From the NCBI GenBank assembly GCA_041750975.1, contig JBGSYN010000197.1, forward strand, positions 1-26,752: a DNA stretch of 26,752 nt. Direction: 5' to 3'. How positions within the stretch are numbered: the stretch's first letter is position 1; the number at the start of each line of letters is the position of its first letter. Shown in pieces: positions 1 to 8,474 of this stretch. This DNA comes from JBGSYN01 sp041750975 (GTDB lineage Bacteria > Pseudomonadota > Alphaproteobacteria > Geminicoccales > Geminicoccaceae). A model generated the notes under the pieces. That model saw nothing but the letters and a program-made list of their open reading frames with translations, was not told the origin of the DNA and did no database searches. Both the position numbers and the translations under genes were made by a program.

Positions 1-1
1 T

Positions 2-664
2 CCGCGCCGCCTCGCGGGCAAGCGGGCGCTGGTGACGAGCGGGCCGACCCACGAGGCGATCGATCCGGTCCGCTTCATCGCCAACGCGTCCTCGGGCAAG
101 CAAGGACATGCCATCGCTGCCGAACTGGCCGCCGCCGGTGCAGAGGTGACCCTGGTTTCGGGGCCGACCGCACTCGCCGATCCCCCGGGGGTCGATGTCG
201 TCCACATCGTCTCCGCTCGCGACATGCATCGGGCCTGCCTTGCCGCCATCCCGGCCGATATCGCCGTCTTTGCCGCAGCCGTGGCCGATTGGCGACCGAT
301 GGCCGTGGCCGATCGTAAGCTCAAAAAGAGCCGCGAATCGGTCACCAGCTTCGAGTTGGTGGAAAATCCGGACATACTCTCGGAAATCTCGCACGCGGCC
401 ACCGGGCGACCGAAGCTCGTCGTCGGCTTCGCTGCGGAGACCGATGACTTGATCGCGAATGCGCGGGCGAAGCTTGAGCGCAAGGGTTGCGATTGGATCC
501 TGGCCAATGATGTTTCTGCGGAAAGCGGCGTTTTCGGCGGCGACCGCAATCGCGTCACCTTGCTGACGGCCACCGGCGTGGAGCCGTGGCCGGAGGCGAC
601 GAAGGCGGCGATCGCCCGTCGGCTGGTCGGGAAAATCGCCGATTTTCTGGAGGCGGGCGAATGA
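2..664 (+). CDS. coaBC: CoaBC, C-terminal CoaB (phosphopantothenate--cysteine ligase) part, 5' truncated by window
   Basis: The frame is open from base 2, so the gene begins upstream of the window; the GTG at 32 is an internal codon (GKRALVTSGPTHEAIDP reads straight through it). The visible 220 residues are the CoaB domain, which joins cysteine to 4'-phosphopantothenate using CTP in coenzyme A synthesis; the CoaC decarboxylase domain would lie upstream. Recognisable blocks are SGPTHEAIDPVRFIAN followed by SSGKQG (nucleotide-binding start of CoaB), AAVADWRP, the lysine cluster KLKKSRE, GFAAET and ANDVS. The stop codon TGA overlaps the dut start in an ATGA junction at 661-664, so the two genes are probably translationally coupled. 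Assignment of the domain is secure; the fusion to CoaC is inferred from the family. Confidence 0.93.
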   Translation, partial: PRRLAGKRALVTSGPTHEAIDPVRFIANASSGKQGHAIAAELAAAGAEVTLVSGPTALADPPGVDVVHIVSARDMHRACLAAIPADIAVFAAAVADWRPMAVADRKLKKSRESVTSFELVENPDILSEISHAATGRPKLVVGFAAETDDLIANARAKLERKGCDWILANDVSAESGVFGGDRNRVTLLTATGVEPWPEATKAAIARRLVGKIADFLEAGE

Positions 665-1122
665 CGCAGACGCTCGAGGTTCGGATCGAGCAGTTGCCGC
701 ACGCCCAGGGTCTGGGACTGCCGGAATATGCCACCTCCGGGGCGGCTGGCCTGGATCTGGTAGCCGCCCTGCCGGCTGCCGAGCCATTGCGGCTTGAGCC
801 CATGGCGCGCGCCTTGGTGCCGACGGGTATCAAGCTGGCCTTGCCGGAGGGCTATGAGGCCCAGATACGGCCGCGCTCCGGGTTGGCCGCGCGCTTTGGC
901 GTCACGCTGCTCAATAGCCCGGGTACCATCGACTGCGACTATCGCGGCGAAGTCAAGGTCATCTTGGTGAATCTCGGCGGCGAGCTATTTGAAGTGTCGC
1001 GCGGTTTGCGCATAGCCCAGCTTGTGCTGGCCCGGACCATCTCGGTCGTTTGGGATCGTGTCGGCCCGGACGGACTTGAGGGAACCGATCGGGGTGAGGG
1101 CGGTTTCGGGTCAACTGGTTGA
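661..1122 (+). CDS. dut: dUTP diphosphatase (dUTPase)
   Basis: Hydrolyses dUTP to dUMP and pyrophosphate, keeping uracil out of DNA and feeding dTMP synthesis. The 153-residue length is normal for the homotrimeric enzyme. All five dUTPase motifs can be read in order: AGLDLVA (motif 1), PRSGLAARFGV (motif 2), GTIDCDYRGEVKV (motif 3, with the catalytic Asp and Tyr), RIAQLVLAR (motif 4) and the C-terminal GEGGFGSTG arm (motif 5). The ATG at 661 is chosen because it forms the ATGA overlap with coaBC and gives the usual N-terminus; the same frame stays open back to 586, but that would lie deep inside coaBC. The coaBC-dut pairing is common in Alphaproteobacteria. Confidence 0.96.
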   Translation: MTQTLEVRIEQLPHAQGLGLPEYATSGAAGLDLVAALPAAEPLRLEPMARALVPTGIKLALPEGYEAQIRPRSGLAARFGVTLLNSPGTIDCDYRGEVKVILVNLGGELFEVSRGLRIAQLVLARTISVVWDRVGPDGLEGTDRGEGGFGSTG

Positions 1123-1131
1123 AGTCATGTC
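1119..1131 (+). promoter_or_regulatory. TTGAAGTCATGTC motif before the Rrf2 gene (candidate operator)
   Basis: The sequence TTGAAGTCATGTC overlaps the dut stop codon and lies 37 bp before the Rrf2 start. Nearly the same string, TTGACAGTCATGTC, covers the -35 box and spacer start of the cysK promoter at 1676-1689. An inverted copy of its core, GACATG (1154-1159), lies just before the Rrf2 start codon. A shared site for the Rrf2 protein is an inference. Confidence 0.4.
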
Positions 1132-1168
1132 GACGGGTCTAAATCTGTGCCGTGACATGGAGTAGCGA

Positions 1169-1621
1169 ATGCTAAAGCCTTCGAAAAAACTCGCCCTGGC
1201 CTTGGAGGCCGTTGTCGATATTGCGTTCCATGGCGGCTCCGATCCGGTGCAGAGCCAGGATATCGCACGTCGCTTGAGCTTGCCGCGGCGCTATCTCGAG
1301 CAGGTCATGCAGCAATTGGTTCGGGCGGGCATCCTGCGCGGCATGCGCGGTCCCCGAGGCGGATATCGCCTGGCGCGTGAGCGGCGGCGGATCACGATTG
1401 CGGATGTGATCGCCACGGTCAGCGGTAGCGAAGAGCCCGACATGGATAACCTCGTTTCCGATTCGGCCGTGGGCGCCCAGGTGATGCGGCCGTTCTGGGC
1501 CGACATCGAATCGGATCTGATCAATCGGCTCGGCGAAGTCACGATCGAGGACCTTTGTAAAGAGGCCGAACGCGCCGGCATCAGGAGCGAGACCTCGATC
1601 AGCGCCGATTTCATGATCTAG
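1169..1621 (+). CDS. Rrf2-family transcriptional regulator
   Basis: A 150-residue Rrf2 protein with an N-terminal winged helix (about residues 8-70). Typical signatures are YLEQVMQQLVRAGIL followed by the wing RGPRGGYRLAR. Rrf2 members such as IscR, NsrR and CymR sense Fe-S clusters, nitric oxide or cysteine-synthase state. The three clustered cysteines that hold an Fe-S cluster in IscR or NsrR are absent: the only cysteine is in EDLCKEAERAG near residue 131. This makes a cluster-free, CymR-like mode more plausible. The ATG at 1169 has a GGAG six bases upstream. Its immediate neighbour on the same strand is a cysteine synthase, and both genes carry a shared motif upstream, so control of cysteine synthesis is the best inference. 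The ligand is unknown. Confidence 0.88.
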   Translation: MLKPSKKLALALEAVVDIAFHGGSDPVQSQDIARRLSLPRRYLEQVMQQLVRAGILRGMRGPRGGYRLARERRRITIADVIATVSGSEEPDMDNLVSDSAVGAQVMRPFWADIESDLINRLGEVTIEDLCKEAERAGIRSETSISADFMI

Positions 1622-1675
1622 AGCCACTGCGGTCAAGCCAGTTTTCCTATTGGCGCGGGCGCGTCCGAGCGCTAT

Positions 1676-1704
1676 TTGACAGTCATGTCTCGTGCAAACA
1701 GAAT
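1676..1704 (+). promoter_or_regulatory. Sigma-70-like promoter of cysK
   Basis: A perfect -35 TTGACA (1676-1681), a 17-bp spacer and a -10-like CAGAAT (1699-1704). The spacer begins with GTCATGTC, the motif shared with the Rrf2 upstream region, a good place for an operator. If this promoter is used, transcription starts near 1711 and start codons before that cannot be used. Confidence 0.5.
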
Positions 1705-2674
1705 GATTGACACCAAGTGCGTGGGTGATTCCACCTTGCGCCCGCGCATCCATGACTGCATTTGCGACACGATCGGCGACACACCGCTGGTTCGCTTGAA
1801 GCGCCTGCCGGCAGATCACGGGTCCAAGGCCGAGATCCTCGCCAAACTCGAATTCTTCAATCCCCTCTCCTCCGTCAAGGATCGCATCGCCCTCGCCATG
1901 GTCGAGGCCGCGGAGCGATCCGGCACGCTCACGACCGATAGCGTCATCATCGAGCCGACCTCGGGCAATACCGGCATCGCTCTGGCGTTCGTTTGCGCCG
2001 CCAAAGGCTATCGGCTGATCTTGACGATGCCGGAGAGCATGTCGATCGAGCGCCGCAATATGCTCAAGCTGCTCGGCGCCGAACTCGAGCTGACGCCGGC
2101 CCGGCTTGGTATGCGCGGCGCCATCGAAGCCGCGGCGAAGCGGGTTCGTTCCGACCCGGCAGCCTTGATGCTGCAGCAATTCGAAAATCCCGCCAACCCC
2201 GCGATCCATCGGGCGACGACCGCCGAAGAGATCTGGCGCGACACCGCGGGGACGGTCGACGCGCTCGTCGTCGGCGTCGGCACCGGCGGCACCCTCACCG
2301 GCTGCGCCCAGGTTCTGCGCGAGTATAATCCGGCGATCACGATCATCGCCGTCGAGCCCGAGGACAGCCCGGTGCTGTCGGGCGGCCGTGCCGGAAGCCA
2401 TCAGATCCAGGGTATCGGTGCCGGTTTCGTACCGAAGATCCTGAACACGGGGTTGATCGACGAGGTTCTTCGTATCGGCAATCAGACGGCCTTCGCTACG
2501 GCTCGAAGTCTTGCCGCACGCGAAGGAATTCCGGGTGGTATTTCGTCGGGAGCGGCAGTTGCCGCGGCACTCGAGGTCGGCGCGCGGGACGAAATGGCGA
2601 ACAAACGAATCGTCGTCATTCTGGCCTCATGTGCCGAACGCTATCTCTCGACCGAACTATTCTCCGAACTCTAG
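1703..2674 (+). CDS. cysK: Cysteine synthase (O-acetylserine sulfhydrylase), PLP-dependent
   Basis: Makes L-cysteine from O-acetyl-L-serine and sulfide in the cytoplasm. The fold-type II PLP signatures are complete: DTIGDTPLVRL at the N-terminus, NPLSSVKDR with the Schiff-base lysine (residue 59 from this start), EPTSGNTGIAL, the phosphate loop VGTGGTLTG, and GGISSGAA near the C-terminus. Length of about 323 residues is normal. The start is uncertain: the frame is open from TTG 1676, with ATG at 1685 and 1703, GTG at 1721 and TTG at 1736. None has a good ribosome binding site, and the promoter reading at 1676-1704 would favour GTG 1721 or TTG 1736, which also match the usual N-terminal length. 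A cystathionine beta-synthase-like or CysM role cannot be excluded, but motifs favour CysK. Confidence 0.92.
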   Translation: MIDTKCVGDSTLRPRIHDCICDTIGDTPLVRLKRLPADHGSKAEILAKLEFFNPLSSVKDRIALAMVEAAERSGTLTTDSVIIEPTSGNTGIALAFVCAAKGYRLILTMPESMSIERRNMLKLLGAELELTPARLGMRGAIEAAAKRVRSDPAALMLQQFENPANPAIHRATTAEEIWRDTAGTVDALVVGVGTGGTLTGCAQVLREYNPAITIIAVEPEDSPVLSGGRAGSHQIQGIGAGFVPKILNTGLIDEVLRIGNQTAFATARSLAAREGIPGGISSGAAVAAALEVGARDEMANKRIVVILASCAERYLSTELFSEL

Positions 2675-2688
2675 CGGCATATCGCCTG

Positions 2689-2717
2689 CGCTATTGCAAC
2701 ACAGGGTTGCCGAAGCG
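2689..2717 (+). terminator. Imperfect hairpin downstream of cysK
   Basis: CGCT-att-GCAAC-acagg-GTTGC-cga-AGCG forms a 5+4 bp interrupted stem 14 bp after the cysK stop. There is no T-tract, so it may be a weak terminator or an operator for the downstream transporter. The rest of the 2675-2806 gap shows no clear promoter. Confidence 0.3.
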
Positions 2718-2806
2718 ATAGGCGACATTCGTATTGACCGGGATTATCCCTATTCAGGCGGGCGCATTTTGCTATGTGTCCGGACGATTTTCCGATCAAC
2801 TGAATA

Positions 2807-3748
2807 ATGATGGCCACGACATCCTTTCCTCCGCTGGCAGAAGGCTCGGTCATCCGAGGCATAGTATTCGCGCTCGGCGGCTACGCTGCGTTCGCCACGG
2901 GCGATGCGCTCATCAAGCTCATGACCGTCGGCTACTCCGTCTTTCAGATCGGTGCCACCGTCTCGGTGGTGGGCTTGCTGCCGGTGCTCCTGCTATGTCA
3001 TGACAATGGCGGGTTGCGGGCACTCATCCCCGTCCGCACCAAGCTCGTCGTGCTGCGTGCGCTACTGGGCGCGTTCGGCGCAATTTGCGCCTGGAGCGCT
3101 TTCAGCCGGATCGGACTTGCGGACGTCTATACTCTTCTGTTCGCCGTACCCGTGATCGTCACGGTGTTGTCGCCCTACGTGCTGGGCGAGGAGGTAGGCT
3201 GGCGCCGCCTCACTGCCGCATTGGTCGGCTTTGCCGGGGTCCTCGTGATCATTGGCCCTCATTTCGAGGAGTTGGCGCTTGGTCACGCCATGGCGGCGCT
3301 GGCGGCGTTGTTCGCGGCTGCGGCTTTCATGGTCTTGAAGAAAATCGGCCCGCACGAGAAAAGCGCCGCCATAATCGCGGTCAACCTCGTGTTGATGATC
3401 GCCATTTGCACGGTTATCGGCGCCGCCGATTTCGTCTGGATGAGTTGGAGCGACTTAGGCACCATGACGTTGATCGGGCTCCTGATGGGCTTCGGTCAGG
3501 CGAGCATGGTCTTCGCCACCCGACAAGCACCCGTCGTCGTGGTCGCACCCTTTCAATATACATCCATGTTCTGGGGCATCGTCTATGGCTACCTTTTCTT
3601 CGGCGATATGCCGACGATCTCCATGGGGTTGGGCATGGTGCTCATTGTCGGCAGCGGACTCTATATCCTCTGGCGGGAAATGATTCGCAGCCGACAGGGT
3701 ACTTTGGCGGCCCGCGGCGAGGTGACGGCCCGAGCGGCGCGAATCTGA
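2807..3748 (+). CDS. DMT superfamily transporter, EamA family
   Basis: A 313-residue inner-membrane protein with about ten hydrophobic helices in two EamA halves (roughly residues 18-145 and 158-290). The first half contains FATGDALIKLM and AWSAFSRIGLADVYTLLFAVPVIVTVLSPYVLGE, the second QAPVVVVAPFQYTSMFWGIVYGYLFFGD, both typical of drug/metabolite exporters of the RhaT/YdcZ/EamA type. Substrate cannot be read from the sequence. The start is ATG 2807 or ATG 2810; neither has a strong ribosome binding site. It follows cysK on the same strand, and exporters of cysteine or O-acetylserine exist in this superfamily (YdeD/EamA), so a link is possible but unproven. It may be co-transcribed with the hydrolase that starts 39 bp after its stop. 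Confidence 0.88.
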   Translation: MMATTSFPPLAEGSVIRGIVFALGGYAAFATGDALIKLMTVGYSVFQIGATVSVVGLLPVLLLCHDNGGLRALIPVRTKLVVLRALLGAFGAICAWSAFSRIGLADVYTLLFAVPVIVTVLSPYVLGEEVGWRRLTAALVGFAGVLVIIGPHFEELALGHAMAALAALFAAAAFMVLKKIGPHEKSAAIIAVNLVLMIAICTVIGAADFVWMSWSDLGTMTLIGLLMGFGQASMVFATRQAPVVVVAPFQYTSMFWGIVYGYLFFGDMPTISMGLGMVLIVGSGLYILWREMIRSRQGTLAARGEVTARAARI

Positions 3749-3787
3749 GCGTTCGCGCCCAGAGGGTTTGGGATACCGGAGGCCCGG

Positions 3788-4641
3788 ATGCTTGAACGAT
3801 ATTTCGAATTCGACGACGAGGGTCAGGCGCTCCGGCTTGCCTATCTCGAATGGCCGCATTCGTCGCCCAAGGACACCATCGTCTGCCTGCACGGCCTTTC
3901 GCGGAATTCCCATGATTTCGAGCGGCTGGCCGAGCATCTCGCGTCGGATTACCGGGTTCTGGCGGTCGATGTCGTCGGCCGTGGGCGCAGCTCCTGGCTC
4001 GAAGACCCTGCCCGCTATGTCGTGCCGACCTATGTCGGCCATCTGTGGCGGTTCCTGAGCCAGCCTGGTCTCAATCGGGTTACCTGGGTCGGGACATCGA
4101 TGGGGGGCATCATGGGCATGGCGCTTGCCGCTCAGCCCGGAAATCCGATCCACAGGCTGATCCTCAACGATATCGGCGCCTTTATCAGCCGGGAATCGAC
4201 GATTGCGATTGCCGACTATCTCAAGGCGACGCCAAGCTTTCCGAACTTCGAGGCGGCGGAACACTACCTACGCACGAACTACGCGGGCTTTGGCACGCTG
4301 AGCGACGTGCAATGGCAGGAAATGACGCGTCATAGCGTGCGTGTCGATAAGAGTGTCGTGAAGCTGCATTACGATCCGGCGCTGGTCACGCCGTTCGAGG
4401 ACCTGGCGTCGGAAGACGCCGATCTCTGGGGTCTCTATGAGGCAATCCGGTGTCCCGTCCTTTTATTGCATGGCGAGGAAAGCGCCATTCTTACCGAGGC
4501 GACGGCGCAAGAAATGACCCGGCGAGGCCCCAAGGCAACGCTGATCGGCTATGCCGGAATTGGCCACGCCCCATCCTTGATGGTCGATGGGCAGATCGAT
4601 GATATCAGGAACTGGCTGGCGCAAACGCCGCCGCTCGATGC

Positions 4642-4645
<4 letters not shown>
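3788..4645 (+). CDS. Alpha/beta hydrolase fold protein
   Basis: A 285-residue alpha/beta hydrolase without signal peptide. It has the oxyanion motif LHGLSRN (35-36 is HG), the nucleophile elbow GTSMGG with Ser104, and the histidine in GIGHAPS (His260). In relatives the acid after strand beta-7 sits in a G-E-x-S-D-x-L context; here the sequence is HGEESAILT, with Ala233 at the expected Asp position, so the acid may be elsewhere (for example after beta-6) or activity may be altered. The substrate is not recognisable. A GGAGG sequence lies five bases before the ATG. Its TAG stop overlaps the stop of the convergent hemB gene (4642-4645, CCTA/TAGG region). Confidence 0.88.
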
Positions 4646-5658
<1,013 letters not shown>

Positions 5659-5700
5659 CAAAATCTCTCCGTTCAAGCCATTGCTAAGTTGTAGCATTCT

Positions 5701-5729
5701 GATCTAGCCAACCTTGGCCCGACGGGCAA
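5701..5729 (-). promoter_or_regulatory. Sigma-70-like promoter of hemB
   Basis: Reading the minus strand, TTGCCC (5729-5724), a 17-bp spacer and TAGATC (5706-5701). Transcription would begin near 5694, just inside the longest open frame, which supports the GTG start at 5658. Confidence 0.45.
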
Positions 5730-5750
5730 CGGCAGGAACAAGGGGGCACG

Positions 5751-6821
5751 ATGTCAGCAACCGAACATTTGCATTCCGGCGCCGAGGGCGCACTGGGCAC
5801 CATTGTTCTCGATCGGCCCAAGGCCCTGAACGCATTGAGCCTGGCGATGGTCGATGCCCTCAGCGAGCAGCTCAGGGTTTGGCGCAACGATGTAAACGTC
5901 CAGCGGGTTCTGGTCAAAGCCGTGGCAGGGCGCGCCTTTTGTGCCGGCGGCGATATCAGAACGGCGTGCGAGACAGCGCGGCAATCGGGCATTGCCGAGG
6001 CGACACGGTTTCTGCGTTCGGAATATCAATTGAACTGGCGGATCGCCGATTTCCCCAAACCCTATATCGCTCTGCTCGACGGCATTACGATGGGCGGCGG
6101 CGTCGGCATTTCCGTTCACGGCTCATGCCGGGTGGCGACCGAGAATACCCGTTTCGCCATGCCGGAAACGGGGATCGGCTTTTTCACCGACATCGGCGGC
6201 TCTTATTTTCTGCCGCGTCTGCCGCGGCATGCGGGCATCTATCTGGGCCTGACCGGAGCCACTATCGGCCCCGGCGACTGCATGGCACTGGGTCTGGCTA
6301 CCCATTACATGCCGAGCGCAAGGGTTGGCCAGCTTGAAACCGAACTCCAGCAACCCGGCATCGATGTCGCGCAGTGTCTCCGGTCCTTCGAGGACGAGCC
6401 GCCCGAAGCGGCGTTGTCCGAGCATTTCGACCGGATCGACGACCTCTTCGAGCCGACGAGCGTTGCCGATATCATCGATCGCCTGCGGCAGGATCGATCG
6501 AGCTTTGCCGAGGAAACGCTCGAGCTCCTGAGCAGCCGCTCGCCGCTCTCCGTTCATGTCGTTCTGGAGCAATTGAGGCGAGGCCGCGATCTGGACCTCA
6601 AGTCATGCCTCCAAATGGAGTTCCGCATGGTCCATCGGTTCTTCGAGAAGTCCGACTTCTTCGAGGGTGTGCGTGCCGCACTGATCGACCGCGACCGCAA
6701 TCCACGCTGGGCACATCGGAGCCTCGAGGAGGTCCGTCGCGAAGAGATCGACTGGTATTTCGCCAATAATTCGCACGAACCGCTACACTTCCATTGGGAC
6801 CGATCCGCGCCCGACACCTGA
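5751..6821 (+). CDS. Enoyl-CoA hydratase/isomerase family protein, 3-hydroxyisobutyryl-CoA hydrolase-like
   Basis: A 356-residue crotonase-fold protein of the longer HIBCH type, which frees 3-hydroxyisobutyrate from its CoA thioester in valine breakdown. The oxyanion-hole segments are FCAGGDIR (residues 63-70) and MGGGVGIS (114-121). The pair PETGIGFFTD, giving Glu139 and Asp147, matches the catalytic acid spacing of HIBCH rather than that of plain enoyl-CoA hydratases. The C-terminal extension contains FFEGVRAALIDRDRNPRW, characteristic of this subfamily. The ATG at 5751 follows an AAGGGGG about five bases upstream. It is divergent from hemB across a 50- to 90-bp gap. No other valine catabolic gene is in the window, so substrate assignment rests on motifs only; a related hydroxyacyl-CoA could be used. 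Confidence 0.87.
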   Translation: MSATEHLHSGAEGALGTIVLDRPKALNALSLAMVDALSEQLRVWRNDVNVQRVLVKAVAGRAFCAGGDIRTACETARQSGIAEATRFLRSEYQLNWRIADFPKPYIALLDGITMGGGVGISVHGSCRVATENTRFAMPETGIGFFTDIGGSYFLPRLPRHAGIYLGLTGATIGPGDCMALGLATHYMPSARVGQLETELQQPGIDVAQCLRSFEDEPPEAALSEHFDRIDDLFEPTSVADIIDRLRQDRSSFAEETLELLSSRSPLSVHVVLEQLRRGRDLDLKSCLQMEFRMVHRFFEKSDFFEGVRAALIDRDRNPRWAHRSLEEVRREEIDWYFANNSHEPLHFHWDRSAPDT

Positions 6822-7050
6822 TCCCGCAACCCTAGATCGAGGCTTGAAGGCCCCTAAATGCGGTGAAAATCCAAGAATTTGAGCGTAAATCGCAAGAGAT
6901 GCTGGATTTTTCCTTAATGATGAAGAAAAGTGAATTTAATACGCGTAAGGGTTGCGAAATGAAGCTTTCGTTTTCCGTGGGCCAAATTCTGGTGTTATCG
7001 AGCGTGCCTACCAATCGTGTGTGTCTGTTCGCAGGGTCGAGGTCTTAAGT

Positions 7051-7503
7051 GTGAAAGATCAATATCTCACCACCATCCGCCTCATCGAGAGGCTGCATCG
7101 ACGGTTTCTGGATGTCATCAAGACCGAGCTCGACAATTTGGGAATCGAAGATATCAACAATATCCAGACCCTGATCCTCTCGAACATCGGCAACGAAACC
7201 TTGACTGTGGGCGAACTCACGAACCGGGGCTACTACCTCGGCTCGAACGTCTCCTACAATGTCAAGAAACTGGTCGAGAACGGCTATCTCATCCAGGAAA
7301 AGTCATCGCACGATCGCCGCATGACGCGCGTCAAGCTTTCGGACAAGGGGCTCGATCTCACGAGCAGGGTCGACGCGCTTTATGGCCGCAATACCGAAGA
7401 ATTGGCGCGCCACAACGTGACCGATGAGCAGCTCAAGAATGTTAACGACACGCTGATCTCGATCGAGCGTTTCTGGAGCGGCTTCATTAATTTCGGCCAC
7501 TGA
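7051..7503 (+). CDS. MarR-type winged-helix regulator, LdtR-like
   Basis: A 150-residue winged-helix protein. The core INNIQTLILSNIGNETLTVG and RGYYLGSNVSYNVKKLVENG, then DRRMTRVKLSDKG as the wing, match the alphaproteobacterial LdtR/MarR group as I know it (LdtR of Liberibacter controls an L,D-transpeptidase gene and osmotic tolerance). The start is set at GTG 7051 because it has a GAGG nine bases upstream and gives the usual N-terminus; the frame stays open upstream to TTG 6952, through AT-rich DNA with no protein-like content. The 229-bp gap before it (6822-7050) is clearly richer in A+T than its surroundings, fitting a promoter region, but I could not pick a convincing -35/-10 pair. It converges on phaR with a duplicated 22-bp junction. 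Confidence 0.85.
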   Translation: MKDQYLTTIRLIERLHRRFLDVIKTELDNLGIEDINNIQTLILSNIGNETLTVGELTNRGYYLGSNVSYNVKKLVENGYLIQEKSSHDRRMTRVKLSDKGLDLTSRVDALYGRNTEELARHNVTDEQLKNVNDTLISIERFWSGFINFGH

Positions 7504-7544
7504 AGCGGGCCGCCGGATCGTTTGAAGCGGGCCGCCGGATCGTT
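7501..7544. repeat. Perfect 22-bp tandem duplication at the regulator/phaR junction
   Basis: Bases 7501-7522 are repeated exactly at 7523-7544; the unit begins TGAAGCGGGCCGCC. The first copy carries the TGA stop of the LdtR-like gene, and the last two bases of the second copy form part of the TAA stop of phaR (7545-7543). No stem-loop with T-tract is seen, so it is not an obvious bidirectional terminator. Confidence 0.95.
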
Positions 7545-8316
7545 ACCGACCGCGAGGTTTCTTGCCCGGTTCCGCCAGCGCCCTCTTATCGAGGTTGCGC
7601 AATTGGCGCTGTAATGCATCCATCTGCTGTTTCAAGAGCTGCATCTCGTTGCTGAGGAGCTCGTCCGAGGTTGTCGTGTCGTCCTGAGCCGGTTTGCCCG
7701 AGGGTTGCTCGGGTGATTGTTCCGGGCTTCGAGAAGCCGAGGAGTCCGAACTCGACGGCTGCAGAGGCTCTTCGCCGAAAGGGGTAAACATTGCCGTCGC
7801 CTTTTGCATCAGGGCGATATTCTGGCGCGCCATGTCCTCGAACTGATTGACCGGAAAGAACCGGCCGAACGTCTGTTCGACATAACCGCGCATCTTATCC
7901 TGGTTGCGCGCGAAGTTTTCCATCGACAATTCGAGATAGCGCGGCAGGAAGGCATGCAGGCTATCGTCGTAAAAGCCGATCACCTGCCGCAGAAAGCTGA
8001 TCGGGAGAAGGTTCCGCCCCTTGGCATCCTCTTCGAGAATGATTTGGGTCAGCACGGAGCGGGTGATGTCCTCTCCGGTCTTGGCGTCGTAGACGACGAA
8101 CTCCTTGCCGCCGCGCACCAGCAGGCAAAGCTCATCGAGCGTGACGTAGCTGCTGGTGGCGGTATTGTAGAGCCGGCGATTGGCGTATTTCTTGACGATT
8201 GCCGGTTTGCTTTGGTCTTTCTTGGCGCGTTGATCCACGCCGGGTGAGTCTGCTTCGGCAGAAGACTGCGCCGTCGAGGAGGCGTCCGCACGCCCGGAAG
8301 CAGCACGCACGATCAT
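7543..8316 (-). CDS. phaR: Polyhydroxyalkanoate synthesis repressor PhaR
   Basis: A 257-residue PhaR: a regulator that binds both DNA and PHB/PHA granules and represses phasin and its own gene. The diagnostic N-terminal DNA-binding block VKKYANRRLYNTATSSYVTL (about residues 41-60) is followed by the PHB-binding domain (FLRQVIGFYDDSLHAFLPRYLE; QTFGRFFP; ARQNIALMQKATAMF). A Ser/Pro/Glu-rich linker leads to a short C-terminal coiled coil (EMQLLKQQMDALQRQL). The start is ATG 8316, six bases after GGAG; a GTG at 8328 is possible but lacks that spacing. No PHA synthase, thiolase or reductase gene is in the window, so this copy acts at a distance. TGCA-rich sequence upstream suggests self-control. 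Confidence 0.93.
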   Translation of the reverse strand: MIVRAASGRADASSTAQSSAEADSPGVDQRAKKDQSKPAIVKKYANRRLYNTATSSYVTLDELCLLVRGGKEFVVYDAKTGEDITRSVLTQIILEEDAKGRNLLPISFLRQVIGFYDDSLHAFLPRYLELSMENFARNQDKMRGYVEQTFGRFFPVNQFEDMARQNIALMQKATAMFTPFGEEPLQPSSSDSSASRSPEQSPEQPSGKPAQDDTTTSDELLSNEMQLLKQQMDALQRQLRNLDKRALAEPGKKPRGR

Positions 8317-8358
8317 TCCGGTCTCCACATGATCCCACGCGCGCTCGCGCGGGACAAA

Positions 8359-8404
8359 ATTGCATCTGCGACCAAGCTAGACGCGATCGATACTGCACTG
8401 CAAT
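8359..8404 (-). promoter_or_regulatory. Candidate PhaR operator upstream of phaR
   Basis: Two TGCA-containing elements face each other 43-88 bp before the phaR start: ATTGCATCTGC (8359-8369) and CTGCACTGCAAT (8393-8404), which form an inverted pair ATTGCA...TGCAAT. PhaR proteins are known to bind TGC/GCA-rich inverted sequences and to repress their own gene; the link here is inference. Confidence 0.35.
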
Positions 8405-8420
8405 ACAGGAGCGAACCGGG

Positions 8421-8457
8421 CCATCACCGGGGATGGCGCGCCGAGCCTGCGGCTCGG
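8421..8457 (-). terminator. Twin hairpins downstream of rplI
   Basis: CCATC-accggg-GATGG (8421-8436) is followed by CCGAGCC-tgc-GGCTCGG (8441-8457), the second a perfect 7-bp stem extendable to about 10 bp with flanking GCG/TGC. They lie just after the rplI stop and before the phaR promoter region. No T-tract follows, so this would be a factor-assisted or structural 3' end. Confidence 0.45.
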
Positions 8458-8474
8458 TGCGGGGATGGAATATG

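Noticed and set aside
1172..2401. 409-residue minus-strand frame across the Rrf2 and cysK genes
   Set aside because: It spans two real genes and their intergenic promoter, with His/Asp/Arg-rich content typical of antisense frames.
6863..7048. 61-residue plus-strand frame before the LdtR-like gene
   Set aside because: AT-rich regulatory-looking DNA, no ribosome binding site and no protein-like pattern; treated as the regulator's upstream region.
7501..7560. Bidirectional terminator between the LdtR-like gene and phaR
   Set aside because: The GC-rich unit is a direct duplication, not an inverted repeat, and no T-tract follows on either strand.
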